A stretch of DNA of 64,000 nucleotides from an uncultured Nocardioides sp. (lineage in GTDB: Bacteria; Actinomycetota; Actinomycetes; Propionibacteriales; Nocardioidaceae): assembly GCF_947488025.1 (NCBI RefSeq), contig NZ_CANKYS010000002.1, positions 496,001 through 560,000 on the forward strand, read 5' to 3'. The position numbers were made by a program, and so were the translations under genes. Positions 29,554-37,857 of the stretch are shown piece after piece. Below the pieces are notes generated by a model, which saw nothing but the letters and a program-made list of their open reading frames with translations, did not search any database and was not told the DNA's origin. Each line of letters opens with the position of its first letter. The first letter of the stretch is position 1.

Positions 29554-30006
29554 ATGGGTTTCGGCGACGTCGTGCAGCAGGCCATCCACGCGGGCACCGG
29601 GGTGCCGCGGTTGTACGCCGCCGCGACCCGCGCCGGCCTCGGGCCGTCGGGCGCGTTCGAGGTGCTGCGCATCTCGCAGGCTGCCCTTCAGGCCGCCGCG
29701 ACCCACGGGCGCGGCGTCCCCGGGCGCACCAACGCGATGCGTCACTTCATGTGGCAGGCGACGCTCACCGCGCGGTTCGGGGCGGACGCCGCCCGGGCGA
29801 TCGCTGCCGCCCAGGAGGCCGGCACCCCGAACAGGAGTGACTCCCGCGCCGACGCGCACAACAACGCAGCCGGGCAGGCCTACGGTGCGGCGCACACCGA
29901 CGACCTCGCCGGGCTCACCCCGTCCGAGGCGATGACGAGCCTGGTGCCGGTCGCGCTGGCGATGTGGGAGTCGGGCGAGCTGGTCTGGGTCACTCCCAGG
30001 CGGTGA
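29554..30006 (+). CDS. DUF6973-like small protein
   Basis: This 150-residue protein contains the conserved block NAMRHFMWQATLTARFG and RSDSRADAHNNAAGQAYG, with ordered His, Asp and Asn residues that look like a metal or catalytic site. The domain resembles DUF6973, often attached to secreted or toxin-like proteins, but here it is single with no signal peptide. Function unknown. ATG 29554 is preferred over the GTG two codons upstream. Its 3' end overlaps the convergent deaminase gene by 17 bases. Confidence 0.65.
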   Translation: MGFGDVVQQAIHAGTGVPRLYAAATRAGLGPSGAFEVLRISQAALQAAATHGRGVPGRTNAMRHFMWQATLTARFGADAARAIAAAQEAGTPNRSDSRADAHNNAAGQAYGAAHTDDLAGLTPSEAMTSLVPVALAMWESGELVWVTPRR

Positions 30007-30451
30007 GGCCCGCGCGGTCGTGCTCGCCACCGGGCCACACGGCACGTACGACGCCCGCCGCGGCGAGCGCCTTGCGGCAGCCCGGGCAGGGCGGGTCGGT
30101 GATGTACGCGGTGGCTCCCTTGGTGTCGCGCGTGGCGAAGAGCAGCGCGTTGACCTCGGCGTGGATGGCGATGCAGAAGCCCGGGGTGCCGGGCCGGTCG
30201 TAGTCGCCGAGACCGGGTACGTCGTCGTACCCGAGCTGGCCGCGAGGGCAGGCCCCGGCCAGGCAGTCGTCCTCACCCGGTGCGGCCCCGTTGTAGCCCG
30301 TGGCGATGATCCGGTGCTCGATCGTGAGGACCGCACCCACCCGTCGGCGGGTGCACTTGGCCCGGGCGGCGACGGCGTCGGCGATGCCGAGGAAGTAGTC
30401 GTCCCACCCGGGGACGACGTGGTCGGCGCTACCGGTGCTGACAGTGCTCAC
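29990..30451 (-). CDS. Cytidine/deoxycytidylate deaminase family protein (dCMP deaminase-like)
   Basis: This 153-residue zinc deaminase has HAEVNALL (zinc His and catalytic Glu) and PPCPGCRKAL (two zinc Cys). The N-terminal ARAKCTRRRVGAVLTIEHRIIATGYNGAAPGEDDC and the insert with several Cys/His are typical of dCMP deaminase, which makes dUMP for thymidylate synthesis (motifs listed in pieces from the protein). Its GTG overlaps the VOC gene stop (GTGA), placing it last in the kynU-GNAT-VOC-deaminase operon. Confidence 0.85.
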   Translation of the reverse strand: MSTVSTGSADHVVPGWDDYFLGIADAVAARAKCTRRRVGAVLTIEHRIIATGYNGAAPGEDDCLAGACPRGQLGYDDVPGLGDYDRPGTPGFCIAIHAEVNALLFATRDTKGATAYITDPPCPGCRKALAAAGVVRAVWPGGEHDRAGLTAWE

Positions 30452-30864
30452 GGCAGCACAGACTGCCCGATCTCACCCGGGTTGTGGGCCACTTCCCAGC
30501 GGAAGCCGTCGGGATCGGCGAAGTAGCCCGAGTAGCCGCCCCAGTCGCGCTCGCTCGCCTCGCCGACCTGCGACGCCCCGGCGGCGCGGGCCTGCTCGAG
30601 GACGGTGTCGACGCCCTGCGTGGTGGCGAGGTTGTGCGACAGCGTGACCGGGGGTACGCCGCCGCGTGCGGGCCGGTGCCCGACCTCCGCGCTGAAGCCG
30701 CGCTCGTCCCAGAGGCTCAGCACCACCTTGTCCGCCACCCGGAACATGAGGACCTCGTCCGGCACGTCGACCTCGGCCTCCCACCCGAGGCCCTCGACGT
30801 AGAACCGGCGTGACGCCGCGAGGTCGGTCACGACGAGGGTGATGAAGCTGACGCGCTGGTCCAT
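30448..30864 (-). CDS. VOC (glyoxalase/bleomycin resistance) family protein
   Basis: This 138-residue protein has the two beta-alpha-beta-beta-beta modules of the VOC fold: VSFITLVVTDLAASRRFYVEGLGW at the start, and GGYSGYFADPDGFRWEVAHNPG at the end, including the second metal-site Glu. The activity (isomerase, dioxygenase-like or drug binding) cannot be decided. It starts one base after the GNAT stop and overlaps the deaminase start, so all four genes are probably co-translated. Confidence 0.82.
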   Translation of the reverse strand: MDQRVSFITLVVTDLAASRRFYVEGLGWEAEVDVPDEVLMFRVADKVVLSLWDERGFSAEVGHRPARGGVPPVTLSHNLATTQGVDTVLEQARAAGASQVGEASERDWGGYSGYFADPDGFRWEVAHNPGEIGQSVLP

Positions 30865-30865
30865 G

Positions 30866-31645
30866 TCACTGCTCCTTCTGGTCGGGCTGCTGGTCGGGCT
30901 GCTGCTCCGGCGGGCGCGCGGCCAGGCGGGCCCGCTGGCGTCCCATGTCGTCGAAGTTGTCGTCGTCGAGCCACGCGTCGAGAGCCGCGCGCACGCGCGG
31001 CCACTCCCGGTCGGTGATCGAGAACCAGTCGGTGTCGCGGTTGCGGCCCTTGTAGACGACCGCGTTGCGGAAGCGGCCCTCCCAGATGAAGCCGAGCCGG
31101 ATGGCGGCGCGGCGCGACGGACCGTTGAGGCTGTCGCACTTCCACTCGTAGCGGCGGTACCCGAGGTCGTCGAAGGCGTGCCGCATGAGCAGCGCCATCG
31201 CCTCGGTCGCGGCGCGGCTGCGCTGGAGCTGGCGGCCGAAGGCGATGCCGCCGACCTCGATGGAGCCCATCGCGGGATCGATGCGCATCAGCGAGCAGAA
31301 CCCTGCTGCTCGCTCCGTCTCGACGGGCACGATCGCGAAGGAGACGACGTCCGGCGCGTCGACCATGTCCTCGACGATCGCGGCCAGCTCTTCGCGCGTC
31401 CGCGGTCGATCCCAGACGAAGTAGGTCCACAGCGGATCGTCGGCCTCGCGGCACAGGGCGGCGAACAGGTCGTCGACGTGCTGCGGTCCGATCGGCTCGA
31501 GCCGGACTCCCTTCCCCTCCAGGACCGTGTCACTAGCAGGCGCCGCCGCCCCCGTCCACTCGACGGGGCGGCCCAGGGGCTGGCCGTGGTCGTTGGTCGA
31601 CCGGGTCCGGGTCGCCGAGAGCCGTACGCCCACCGGCCCGGTCAT
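30866..31645 (-). CDS. GNAT family N-acetyltransferase (RimJ/RimL type)
   Basis: This 259-residue protein has an N-terminal extension and a GNAT domain at about residues 45-230. VRLEPIGPQHVDDLFAAL opens the domain, GSIEVGGIAFGRQLQRSRAATEAM carries the acetyl-CoA loop (QLQRSRAATE), and RYEWKCDSLNGPSRRAAIRLGF is the RimL-type C-terminal motif. Related proteins acetylate ribosomal or other N-termini or small amines. A Gln-rich tail (PEQQPDQQPDQKEQ) is unusual. ATG overlaps the kynU stop (ATGA). Confidence 0.85.
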   Translation of the reverse strand: MTGPVGVRLSATRTRSTNDHGQPLGRPVEWTGAAAPASDTVLEGKGVRLEPIGPQHVDDLFAALCREADDPLWTYFVWDRPRTREELAAIVEDMVDAPDVVSFAIVPVETERAAGFCSLMRIDPAMGSIEVGGIAFGRQLQRSRAATEAMALLMRHAFDDLGYRRYEWKCDSLNGPSRRAAIRLGFIWEGRFRNAVVYKGRNRDTDWFSITDREWPRVRAALDAWLDDDNFDDMGRQRARLAARPPEQQPDQQPDQKEQ

Positions 31646-32847
31646 CGCAGCGCCTCCGCGACGGCGGCCAGGCCGCGCTCGACCTCGTCGAAGGACGTCG
31701 ACAGCGGGGACAGGCCGATCCGCAGGCCGCCGGGGTCGCGGTAGTCGGGGATCACGTCGCGCTCCCAGAGCAGCGCGGTGACCTCGCGCATCCGGTCGTG
31801 GTGCAGCGTCACGTGGCCGCCACGCCGGGCCGGGTCGCGCGGCGAGGCGAGCGTCACCTCGGGCAGCGTCGCGTCGGCGAGCTCGACGGCGTACGACGTG
31901 AGGGCGACGGACTTGGCGCGGATCGCCTCGATGCCGGCCTCCTCGACCAGCGCGAGCATGTCCTGCATGGCGACCATGCCCAGGATCGGAGGCGTCCCGG
32001 AGATGAACCTGCGCATGCCCGGCGCGGGTGTGTAGCCCGGGCCCATCAGGAACGGGTCGGCGTGCCCCATCCACCCCTGGATCGGCTGGGTCAGCTGTTC
32101 CTGGAGGCGGGGGTTGACGTAGCCGAACGCCGGGGAGCCGGGACCGCCATTGAGGTACTTGTAGGTGCAGCCGACGGCCAGGTCGGCGTCCCACTCGTCG
32201 AGGGCGACGGGCACGGAGCCGGCGGAGTGGCACAGGTCCCAGAGGACCAGCGCACCCGCGTCGTGGCAGATCCGGGTGAGCTCCGGGGCGTCGGCCAGCC
32301 AGGCCGAGCGGTACGCGACGTGGTTGAGCACGACGAGGGCGGTGCGCTCGCCGACCGCCTCGCGGAGCTGGTCGGCGGTGACGCCCTCGGAGGTGTCGAC
32401 CTCGATCCAGCGCAGCGTCAGCCCACGCTCGGCGGCGATGCCCTCGGCGACGTAGCGGTCGGTGGGGAAGTTGTCGGTGTCGATGACGATCTCGGTGCGG
32501 TCCGGATCGGTGCGTACGGCGTGGTCCACTGCGGCGCGCATCAGCTTGTAGAGCCACACCGTGGTCGAGTCGCCGATCGCCGTCTGGCCGGCGGCCGCCC
32601 CGAGGCACACGCGGGCCAGGTCGTCACCCAGGGTCGTCGGCAGGTCCATCCACTGCTCGTCCCAGCCGCGGATCAGTCGTCCGCCCCACTCCTGCTGGAC
32701 GAAGGCGCCCAGCCGGTCCGCCGTCGCCGCCACGGGTCGTCCGAGGGAGTTGCCGTCGAAGTAGACGAGGTCACTGGCGGCGCCGACGAAGCGGTCGCGG
32801 AATCGGGCGAGCGGGTCGGCGGCGTCGAGGTCTGTTGCGGTGCTCAC
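31642..32847 (-). CDS. kynU: Kynureninase
   Basis: Kynureninase cleaves kynurenine to anthranilate and alanine in tryptophan breakdown. The 401-residue PLP enzyme has YFDGNSLGRPV near residue 30, LNHVAYRSAW, DLCHSAGSVPV, the PLP lysine in VGCTYKYLNGGPGSPAF, and FISGTPPILGM. It starts at GTG 32847, 7 bases after TAGGTT; a TTG three codons upstream is the alternative. No tryptophan dioxygenase or kynurenine formamidase is nearby, so the rest of the pathway must lie elsewhere. First gene of a four-gene coupled operon. Confidence 0.92.
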   Translation of the reverse strand: MSTATDLDAADPLARFRDRFVGAASDLVYFDGNSLGRPVAATADRLGAFVQQEWGGRLIRGWDEQWMDLPTTLGDDLARVCLGAAAGQTAIGDSTTVWLYKLMRAAVDHAVRTDPDRTEIVIDTDNFPTDRYVAEGIAAERGLTLRWIEVDTSEGVTADQLREAVGERTALVVLNHVAYRSAWLADAPELTRICHDAGALVLWDLCHSAGSVPVALDEWDADLAVGCTYKYLNGGPGSPAFGYVNPRLQEQLTQPIQGWMGHADPFLMGPGYTPAPGMRRFISGTPPILGMVAMQDMLALVEEAGIEAIRAKSVALTSYAVELADATLPEVTLASPRDPARRGGHVTLHHDRMREVTALLWERDVIPDYRDPGGLRIGLSPLSTSFDEVERGLAAVAEALR

Positions 32848-32854
32848 GCTCCGC

Positions 32855-32860
32855 AACCTA
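32855..32860 (-). promoter_or_regulatory. Leaderless -10 element of kynU
   Basis: TAGGTT on the minus strand lies 7 bases before the GTG of kynU in the 43-base gap after ilvD. Confidence 0.5.
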
Positions 32861-32890
32861 TCCGTCGACGCCCCGCCGCCCCTCCCCGCG

Positions 32891-34582
32891 TCAGTAGCAA
32901 ACCGCTCCGTGGGCGGCGCTCTGCACGACCTTGCGGTACTTGCCGAGCACGCCGCGGGTGTACTTCGGCGGGAGCGGCTCCCAGCCCTCCGCCCGGGCGG
33001 CCAGCTCGGCCTCGTCGACGTGCACGTCGAGCGTCATGTTGGCCACGTCGAGGGTGATCTGGTCACCGTCGCGGAGAAACGCGATGGGGCCGCCGTCGCT
33101 CGCCTCCGGGGCGATGTGGCCCACGCAGAGACCGGTGGTGCCTCCGGAGAAGCGGCCGTCGGTGATCAGCAGGACGTCCTTGCCCAGGCCGGCGCCCTTG
33201 ATGGCACCGGTGATGGCGAGCATCTCGCGCATCCCCGGACCGCCCTTGGGGCCCTCGTAGCGGATGACGACGACGTCGCCCGCGGTGATGGCGCCCTCGG
33301 CCAGGGCGTCGAGCGCCTTGCGCTCACCGTCGAAGACGCGGGCGGTGCCGGTGAAGGTGGAGTCGTCGAAGCCGGCGCTCTTCACCACAGCGCCCTCGGG
33401 CGCGAGCGTCCCCTTGAGGATGGTCAGCCCGCCGGTGGCGTGGATCGGCCGGTCGAGCTGGCGCAGGATCTCGCCGTCGAGCGGCTTGGGGTCGAGGTCG
33501 GCGAGGTTCTCCGCCATCGTCTTGCCGGTGCAGGTCAGCACGTCGCCGTGCAGGTGGCCGGCGTCGAGCAGGGCTCGCAGCAGGACCGGGATCCCGCCGA
33601 CGCGGTCGAAGTCGGTCCACACGAAACGCCCGAACGGCTTCATGTCCGCCAGGTGCGGGACCGTGCGGCCGATGCGGGTGAAGTCGTCCAGGGTCAGGTC
33701 GACCTCGGCCTCGCGCGCGATGGCCAGCAGGTGGAGGACCGCGTTGGTCGAGCCGCCGAGGGCCATCGCCATCGCGATCGCGTTCTCGAAGGCGGGGCGG
33801 GTCATGATCTGGCGCGCGGTGATGCCCTGGCGGAGCATGTTGACCACCGCCTCGCCGGACTTGTGCGCGAAGCCGTCGCGGCGCCGGTCGACCGCGGGCG
33901 GGCTCGAGCTGCCTGGCAGCGACATGCCGAGGGCCTCGGCGACGCTGGCCATCGTGTTGGCGGTGTACGCCCCTCCGCACGCGCCCTCGCCCGGGCAGAT
34001 GGCACGCTCGATCTCGTCGACCTTCTCGCGACTGATCTTGCCGGCGAGACAGGCGCCGACGGCCTCGAAGGCGTCGATGATCGTCACGTCCTTGCCGTCG
34101 ACCTGACCCGGCATGATCGTCCCGGCGTAGAGGAAGACGCTGGCCAGGTCGAGGCGGGCTGCGGCCATCAGCATCCCGGGGAGCGACTTGTCGCACCCGG
34201 CGAGCAGGACGGAACCGTCGAGGCGCTCGGCCATCATCACGGTCTCGACCGAGTCGGCGATGACCTCACGGCTGACGAGCGAGAAGTGCATGCCCTCGTG
34301 GCCCATCGAGATGCCGTCGGAGACGGAGATGGTGCCGAACTCCAGCGGGAACCCGCCGCCAGCGTGCACGCCGTTCTTCACGGCCTTCGCGAGCCGGTCG
34401 AGGGACAGGTTGCAGGGGGTGATCTCGTTCCAGCTCGACGCGACCCCGATCTGCGGCTTCTCCCAGTCGTCGTCACCCATGCCGACCGCCCGGAGCATGC
34501 CCCGGGCCGCGGCCTTCTCGAGCCCGTCGGTGACGTCGCGGCTGCGAGGCTTGATGTCGGGTCCGTCGGCTGCGTGGCTCAT
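32891..34582 (-). CDS. ilvD: Dihydroxy-acid dehydratase
   Basis: IlvD dehydrates dihydroxy acids to the keto acids of Val and Ile, using an iron-sulfur cluster. The 563-residue protein shows the cluster cysteines in [21 protein letters not shown] and [17 protein letters not shown], and the C-terminal [21 protein letters not shown] pattern. It stands apart from ilvBNC with its own TANNNT promoter 6 bases from the ATG. Unlike cimA and ilvB, it has no leader peptide or attenuator. Confidence 0.96.
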   Translation of the reverse strand: MSHAADGPDIKPRSRDVTDGLEKAAARGMLRAVGMGDDDWEKPQIGVASSWNEITPCNLSLDRLAKAVKNGVHAGGGFPLEFGTISVSDGISMGHEGMHFSLVSREVIADSVETVMMAERLDGSVLLAGCDKSLPGMLMAAARLDLASVFLYAGTIMPGQVDGKDVTIIDAFEAVGACLAGKISREKVDEIERAICPGEGACGGAYTANTMASVAEALGMSLPGSSSPPAVDRRRDGFAHKSGEAVVNMLRQGITARQIMTRPAFENAIAMAMALGGSTNAVLHLLAIAREAEVDLTLDDFTRIGRTVPHLADMKPFGRFVWTDFDRVGGIPVLLRALLDAGHLHGDVLTCTGKTMAENLADLDPKPLDGEILRQLDRPIHATGGLTILKGTLAPEGAVVKSAGFDDSTFTGTARVFDGERKALDALAEGAITAGDVVVIRYEGPKGGPGMREMLAITGAIKGAGLGKDVLLITDGRFSGGTTGLCVGHIAPEASDGGPIAFLRDGDQITLDVANMTLDVHVDEAELAARAEGWEPLPPKYTRGVLGKYRKVVQSAAHGAVCY

Positions 34583-34588
34583 GCCTGC

Positions 34589-34594
34589 AGGTTA
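34589..34594 (-). promoter_or_regulatory. Leaderless -10 element of ilvD
   Basis: TAACCT on the minus strand, then GCAGGC reversed to six bases, then the ilvD ATG. The gap to the XRE gene is 65 bases. Confidence 0.55.
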
Positions 34595-34647
34595 GTGGTC
34601 ACGTGTGGCGGCGCCGCGTCGTGTCTCATCCCGATCCTGCGGCGGTC

Positions 34648-35298
34648 TCACGCGGCTCGCGGCCGGAATCGCTCCTCCCGACGCTCGTCGAGGTGGCGCA
34701 CCTCGGCGGCGAGCTGGTGCACCGCAGGATGATCGTCCGGGGTGCCGTGCAGCTCCCGCTCGACCGCCTTCCAGAAGGGCGAGCCGTTGTAGCGGATGGC
34801 CGGGTCGCCGACCCGTCTCGACCGGTCGCGCCAGGCGAACGCCTCGACCGAGGTCATCGACCGCAAGCGGCGCGGCACCCACCACCCCGTCGCCCGCAGG
34901 TCGACGTGCGCGGGGTAGCGGCTGCCGGCGTGGGTCCTGGCCCCATCGGCACGCATCGGCCCCACCTCCTCGCCCTTCTCGTCGCGGACCGTCGCCCGCA
35001 GCCGGGCCATCCGCAACAGCTGCTCCACCACGCACGCTCGCGGGCTCGTGCGCCCGGTCTCCCACCGCGCCACCACCGACTGGGACACCTTGAGGAGCGC
35101 CGCAAGACCCCGCTGCGAGACGTCCAGGATCCTTCTGACGCGCCGGATCATGCCCGGCAGCCCGCCGTCGAACGGACCCATGAACCAGTAGTCCCTCTCG
35201 GCCTGCGTCCAGTTCGCCATCGAGTCCCAGGACGCGCGGTCGATCTCCCCCACCTCGAGCTCCTCGCCGCCTTCATCCGCCCCGTCCACGTCTTCCAT
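34648..35298 (-). CDS. XRE-family helix-turn-helix protein with C-terminal extension
   Basis: This 216-residue protein has a central Cro/C1-type HTH at about residues 55-110: MIRRVRRILDVSQRGLAAL, then KVSQSVVARWETGRTSPRA. The N-terminus is acidic (EDVDGADEGGEELEVGE). The C-terminal half is Arg/Trp-rich (HVDLRATGWWVPRRLRSM and RYNGSPFWKAVERE) and is not a family I can name. It starts at ATG 35298 with GAGGGG upstream. An 11-base inverted repeat about 100 bases upstream could be its operator. It could control the neighbouring ilvD, but no evidence supports that. Confidence 0.7.
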   Translation of the reverse strand: MEDVDGADEGGEELEVGEIDRASWDSMANWTQAERDYWFMGPFDGGLPGMIRRVRRILDVSQRGLAALLKVSQSVVARWETGRTSPRACVVEQLLRMARLRATVRDEKGEEVGPMRADGARTHAGSRYPAHVDLRATGWWVPRRLRSMTSVEAFAWRDRSRRVGDPAIRYNGSPFWKAVERELHGTPDDHPAVHQLAAEVRHLDERREERFRPRAA

Positions 35299-35390
35299 CG
35301 GGTCCACCCCTCGTCTGCCGCCCCGGCACCCGCGGTCGGGCACCTCGTACCTCCAGCACAGACCCCTGCGCCGACATCGAGGCAGCCCTC

Positions 35391-35435
35391 GTCCACAGAC
35401 GCCCCTTGTGCCCCTGGATTCGTTCGTCTGTGGAC
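35391..35435. repeat. Inverted repeat GTCCACAGACG-N23-CGTCTGTGGAC
   Basis: Perfect 11-base arms lie about 95 bases upstream of the XRE start. Each arm also resembles a DnaA box (TTGTCCACA) with one mismatch. It is more likely a regulator site; its spacing of about 34 bases centre to centre is about three helical turns. Confidence 0.5.
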
Positions 35436-35500
35436 ACTTCCGGGCCCAAACGTCCCCCCGTTCCGCCGAAGGCGTGCACCCCGGCCGCGGAGCCGCGCAC

Positions 35501-35533
35501 TTGCCGGCGAGTCGCTGAGAGACTCACCGGCAA
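35501..35533. repeat. Dispersed palindrome, copy 1
   Basis: 13-base arms (TTGCCGGCGAGTC and GACTCACCGGCAA, one mismatch) flank the 7-base loop GCTGAGA. Shares the core GAGTC-N7-GACTC and the flank CCGGCAA with three other copies in this window. Confidence 0.6.
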
Positions 35534-35570
35534 GGCTCGCCGGCGGCGGGGCGCGCGACGGATCGAGGAC

Positions 35571-35597
35571 GTGAGTCCCTCAGAGACTCACCGGCAA
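35571..35597. repeat. Dispersed palindrome, copy 2
   Basis: GTGAGTC and GACTCAC flank the loop CCTCAGA, followed by CGGCAA. It lies 37 bases from copy 1 and just downstream of the SRPBCC stop. Confidence 0.6.
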
Positions 35598-35610
35598 GAG
35601 TCCGCAGCGG

Positions 35611-36069
35611 TCAGGGGGCGCGCTCGGCCTCGCGCTTGAGGGCAGCGAGGCCGCGGTCGAAGTCCTTGCCGATCGCCTTGTCGAAGAACAGCTTGCCTGC
35701 CGCGGACATGACCACGCTGCGGGTGCCGGTCATCGTCCAGGTGACGTCGGTCGCCTCGCCGGCCGGGACGAGGTCGAAGCGCGTGACGTTGGTGGCCTTG
35801 AAGGGCTTGAGGAAGACCAGGTCGACGACCACCGAGGTCGGGGTGGACCCGGTGATGGTCATCTCGCCCTCGCCGGCCTTCTTGTTGCCGGCCCAGCGGT
35901 AGGTCGATCCGACCCCGTGGTCGGGGCCGGAGTACTCACGGTCCAGGTCGGGGTCCACGCCCTCCCAGGGCGACCACTTCTGCCACTCACGGAAGTCGTC
36001 GAGGAGCGCATGGACGCGGTCCGGGGGCGCCTGGACGTGGGTGCTGCGCGAGAGCGAGAAGTCGGCCAT
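35611..36069 (-). CDS. SRPBCC family (polyketide cyclase-like) protein
   Basis: This 152-residue protein has the START/Bet v1-like fold of polyketide_cyc2 members: SRSTHVQAPPDRVHALLDDFREWQKWSPWEG near residue 7 (pattern in pieces), YRWAGNKKAGEGEMTI, and a long C-terminal helix (GKLFFDKAIGKDFDRGLAALKREAE). These domains bind hydrophobic ligands; the function is unknown. It follows the beta-propeller gene by 28 bases on the same strand and may be co-transcribed with it. Confidence 0.8.
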   Translation of the reverse strand: MADFSLSRSTHVQAPPDRVHALLDDFREWQKWSPWEGVDPDLDREYSGPDHGVGSTYRWAGNKKAGEGEMTITGSTPTSVVVDLVFLKPFKATNVTRFDLVPAGEATDVTWTMTGTRSVVMSAAGKLFFDKAIGKDFDRGLAALKREAERAP

Positions 36070-36097
36070 GGCGGGGCTTCAGTCCGGCGCGATCCGG

Positions 36098-37201
36098 TCA
36101 GGCGATCCGCGCGGCACGGACGACGAGGACGTCGGGGAGGTCCTTGTGGATCTCCTGCCACGACGTTCCCTCATCCGGCGAGGCCCAGACCCCGCCGTTG
36201 CGGCCACCGAAGTAGAGACCGGGCTGGTCGTGGTCGTCGGCACACAGCGCGTCGCGCATGACGGCGGTGTAGTAGCCGTCGGGCAGGATCCCCTCACCCA
36301 GCGGCTCCCAGGACGAGCCGGCGTCGGTGGTGCGGTAGACCCGCGCCCTGCCGTCGACGGGCCAACGGGCCTCCGCCCCGGTGATGGGGAAGTTGTACGC
36401 CGTGTCCGCGCGGTGGGGGTGGGCCACCATGGCGAAGCCGAACTCGGTCGGCAGACCCGGGGCGATGTCCTGCCAGGAGGCACCGCCGTCGTCGGAGCGG
36501 TAGACGCCGCCGTGGTTCTGCAGGTAGAGCCGGTCGGGGTCCGCGGAGTCGCGCGCCACCTTGTGCACGCACTGCCCGAACTCGGGGTAGTTGCGCTCGC
36601 CGGGGAAGAACTCCGCCTTCACCCCGGTGTTCGAGGCCCGCCACGAAGACCCGCCGTCCTCGGTGACGTAGACGCCGCCGGTGGACAGCGCGGCGAGCAC
36701 ACGCGCGGGGTCGGAGGGGTGCGGGAGGATCGTGTGGAAGGCCTGGCCGCCGAAGCCCTCGTTCCACTCGGGGCGGTGCGGGTGGTCCCACAGCCCCCGG
36801 ACGAGCGAGAAGGTCTCGCCCCGGTCCTCCGAGCGGAAGACCGCACCGGGCTCGGTGCCGGCCCAGACCACGCCGTCGCCGCCGTCGGCCGAGAGACCGG
36901 GCTGCAGCTGCCACACCCGGGCCAGCGTGGCGCCAGTGTCCTCCGGGAAGCGGGCCGCGCCGTTGGGGGTCTCGTCCCACGTGGCACCCAGGTCGTCGGA
37001 GCGCCACACCTGCGGGCCGAGCCAGCTCGACGAGGCACCGGCGAGCAGCCGCGGCGACGCGCCGCGGGTGTCGACCATGGCGGAGTAGACCTCCTCCATC
37101 GGGAAGTGCGGCCCCGTCCAGTCCCACGACGTCCGGTCCTCGTCGGACGTCCCGAGCCACAGGCCCTTGCGGGTGCCGACCATGAGCAGGGTGCGCGACA
37201 T
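36098..37201 (-). CDS. Exo-sialidase/VPS10-like beta-propeller repeat protein
   Basis: This 367-residue protein is built of BNR/Asp-box-like repeats. The pattern WRSDDLGATWDE, FRSEDRGETFS, YVTEDGGSSWRA, YRSDDGGASWQD, YRTTDAGSSWEP and WASPDEGTSWQE recurs six times across the protein, each marking one propeller blade. There is no signal peptide, so it is likely cytoplasmic. Proteins of this kind are often mis-annotated as glycosyl hydrolases; sialidase catalytic residues are not evident, so I make no enzymatic claim. AGGAGG precedes the ATG. It is divergent from the PadR gene. Confidence 0.82.
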   Translation of the reverse strand: MSRTLLMVGTRKGLWLGTSDEDRTSWDWTGPHFPMEEVYSAMVDTRGASPRLLAGASSSWLGPQVWRSDDLGATWDETPNGAARFPEDTGATLARVWQLQPGLSADGGDGVVWAGTEPGAVFRSEDRGETFSLVRGLWDHPHRPEWNEGFGGQAFHTILPHPSDPARVLAALSTGGVYVTEDGGSSWRASNTGVKAEFFPGERNYPEFGQCVHKVARDSADPDRLYLQNHGGVYRSDDGGASWQDIAPGLPTEFGFAMVAHPHRADTAYNFPITGAEARWPVDGRARVYRTTDAGSSWEPLGEGILPDGYYTAVMRDALCADDHDQPGLYFGGRNGGVWASPDEGTSWQEIHKDLPDVLVVRAARIA

Positions 37202-37234
37202 CGAATGCCTCCTGGACGCCGAGGAGCATGACTA

Positions 37235-37247
37235 TTCCGATTAGGAA
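37235..37247. promoter_or_regulatory. Small inverted repeat TTCC-GATTA-GGAA between propeller and padR
   Basis: Short symmetric element in the 64-base divergent gap, overlapping the likely promoters of both genes. It may be the PadR operator; it does not match the usual ATGT-N8-ACAT PadR box. Confidence 0.35.
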
Positions 37248-37265
37248 CACTACTCTCGGAGGGCG

Positions 37266-37844
37266 ATGAGTCAAGACGTACCGGTGACCGGTTATGCGAT
37301 CCTCGGCCTCCTCACGTTCGGCGACGAGCTGACGGGGTACGAGGTCAAGCAGCGCGCCGACGTGACGCTGCGCTTCTACTGGGTCTCCCCCGCGATGAGC
37401 CAGATCTACACCGAGCTGAGGCGGCTCACCGGGCTCGGGCTGGTGCGAGCCGACGCCCGTCCCGACGGTGGTCGCGAGGTGACGACGTACGCCATCACCG
37501 ACGCCGGGCAGCAAGCGCTGCGGGAGTGGATGGACCGGACACCGGCGGGCTTCCCCGTCCTCAAGCACACCGTGCTCCTGCGGCTGCTCATCGGCCACGC
37601 GAGCGAGCCCGGGCAGACCCGGCGGATGCTGCTCGACTACCTCGACGAGCTCGAGCGCGCCGTCGTCGACCTCGCCGAGGTCCGCGAGGCGCTCCGGGGC
37701 GCGGACCGACCGGGCGACCCGTTCCGGTTCCCCTCCCTGGTCGCCGACTGGGGCCTCGACTACTTCGCCGCCGAGGGGCGCCACGCCCGCCGGGCACTGG
37801 ACAGCCTCGAGGAGGGCAGCCTCGAGGAGGGCGCAGCGGGCTGA
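37266..37844 (+). CDS. PadR family transcriptional regulator
   Basis: This 192-residue regulator has the N-terminal winged helix of PadR proteins: VTGYAILGLLTFGDELTGYEVKQRAD near residue 6, with LRRLTGLGLVRADARPDGGREVTTYAITDAG as wing (listed as a pattern). The C-terminal helical part (Vir_C-like, about 95-180) mediates dimerisation and carries a tandem SLEEGSLEEG tail. TACTCT lies 9 bases before the ATG. Targets are likely the divergent propeller gene and perhaps the downstream exporter, 13 bases away. Confidence 0.88.
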   Translation: MSQDVPVTGYAILGLLTFGDELTGYEVKQRADVTLRFYWVSPAMSQIYTELRRLTGLGLVRADARPDGGREVTTYAITDAGQQALREWMDRTPAGFPVLKHTVLLRLLIGHASEPGQTRRMLLDYLDELERAVVDLAEVREALRGADRPGDPFRFPSLVADWGLDYFAAEGRHARRALDSLEEGSLEEGAAG

Positions 37845-37845
37845 A

Positions 37846-37851
37846 TAGGCT
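37846..37851 (+). promoter_or_regulatory. Leaderless -10 element of the EamA exporter gene
   Basis: TAGGCT lies 6 bases before the GTG at 37858, overlapping the end of padR. It suggests the exporter can be expressed apart from padR. Confidence 0.45.
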
Positions 37852-37857
37852 TGCCCG

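Larger units (their letters stand above)
35299..35610. other. 312-base intergenic region with several palindromes
   Basis: No gene is seen. The region holds an 11-base inverted repeat (35391-35435) and two copies of a dispersed palindrome ending GACTCACCGGCAA (35501-35533 and 35571-35597), then the stop of the SRPBCC gene. It must also hold the XRE promoter and the terminator of the SRPBCC gene. Confidence 0.6.

Noticed and set aside
34583-34610. Short ORF MTTNLQA just before ilvD as a possible leader peptide
   Set aside because: It overlaps the -10 hexamer and the ilvD start, so it would lie upstream of the transcript, and no terminator follows.
35389-35437. Two DnaA-box-like sequences as a possible replication origin
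   Set aside because: Only two boxes, each with a mismatch, no AT-rich unwinding element, and no dnaA, dnaN or gyrase genes nearby.
36098-37201. Sialidase function for the Asp-box propeller protein
   Set aside because: The repeats mark only the fold. The catalytic Arg triad, Tyr/Glu pair and a signal peptide are not evident.
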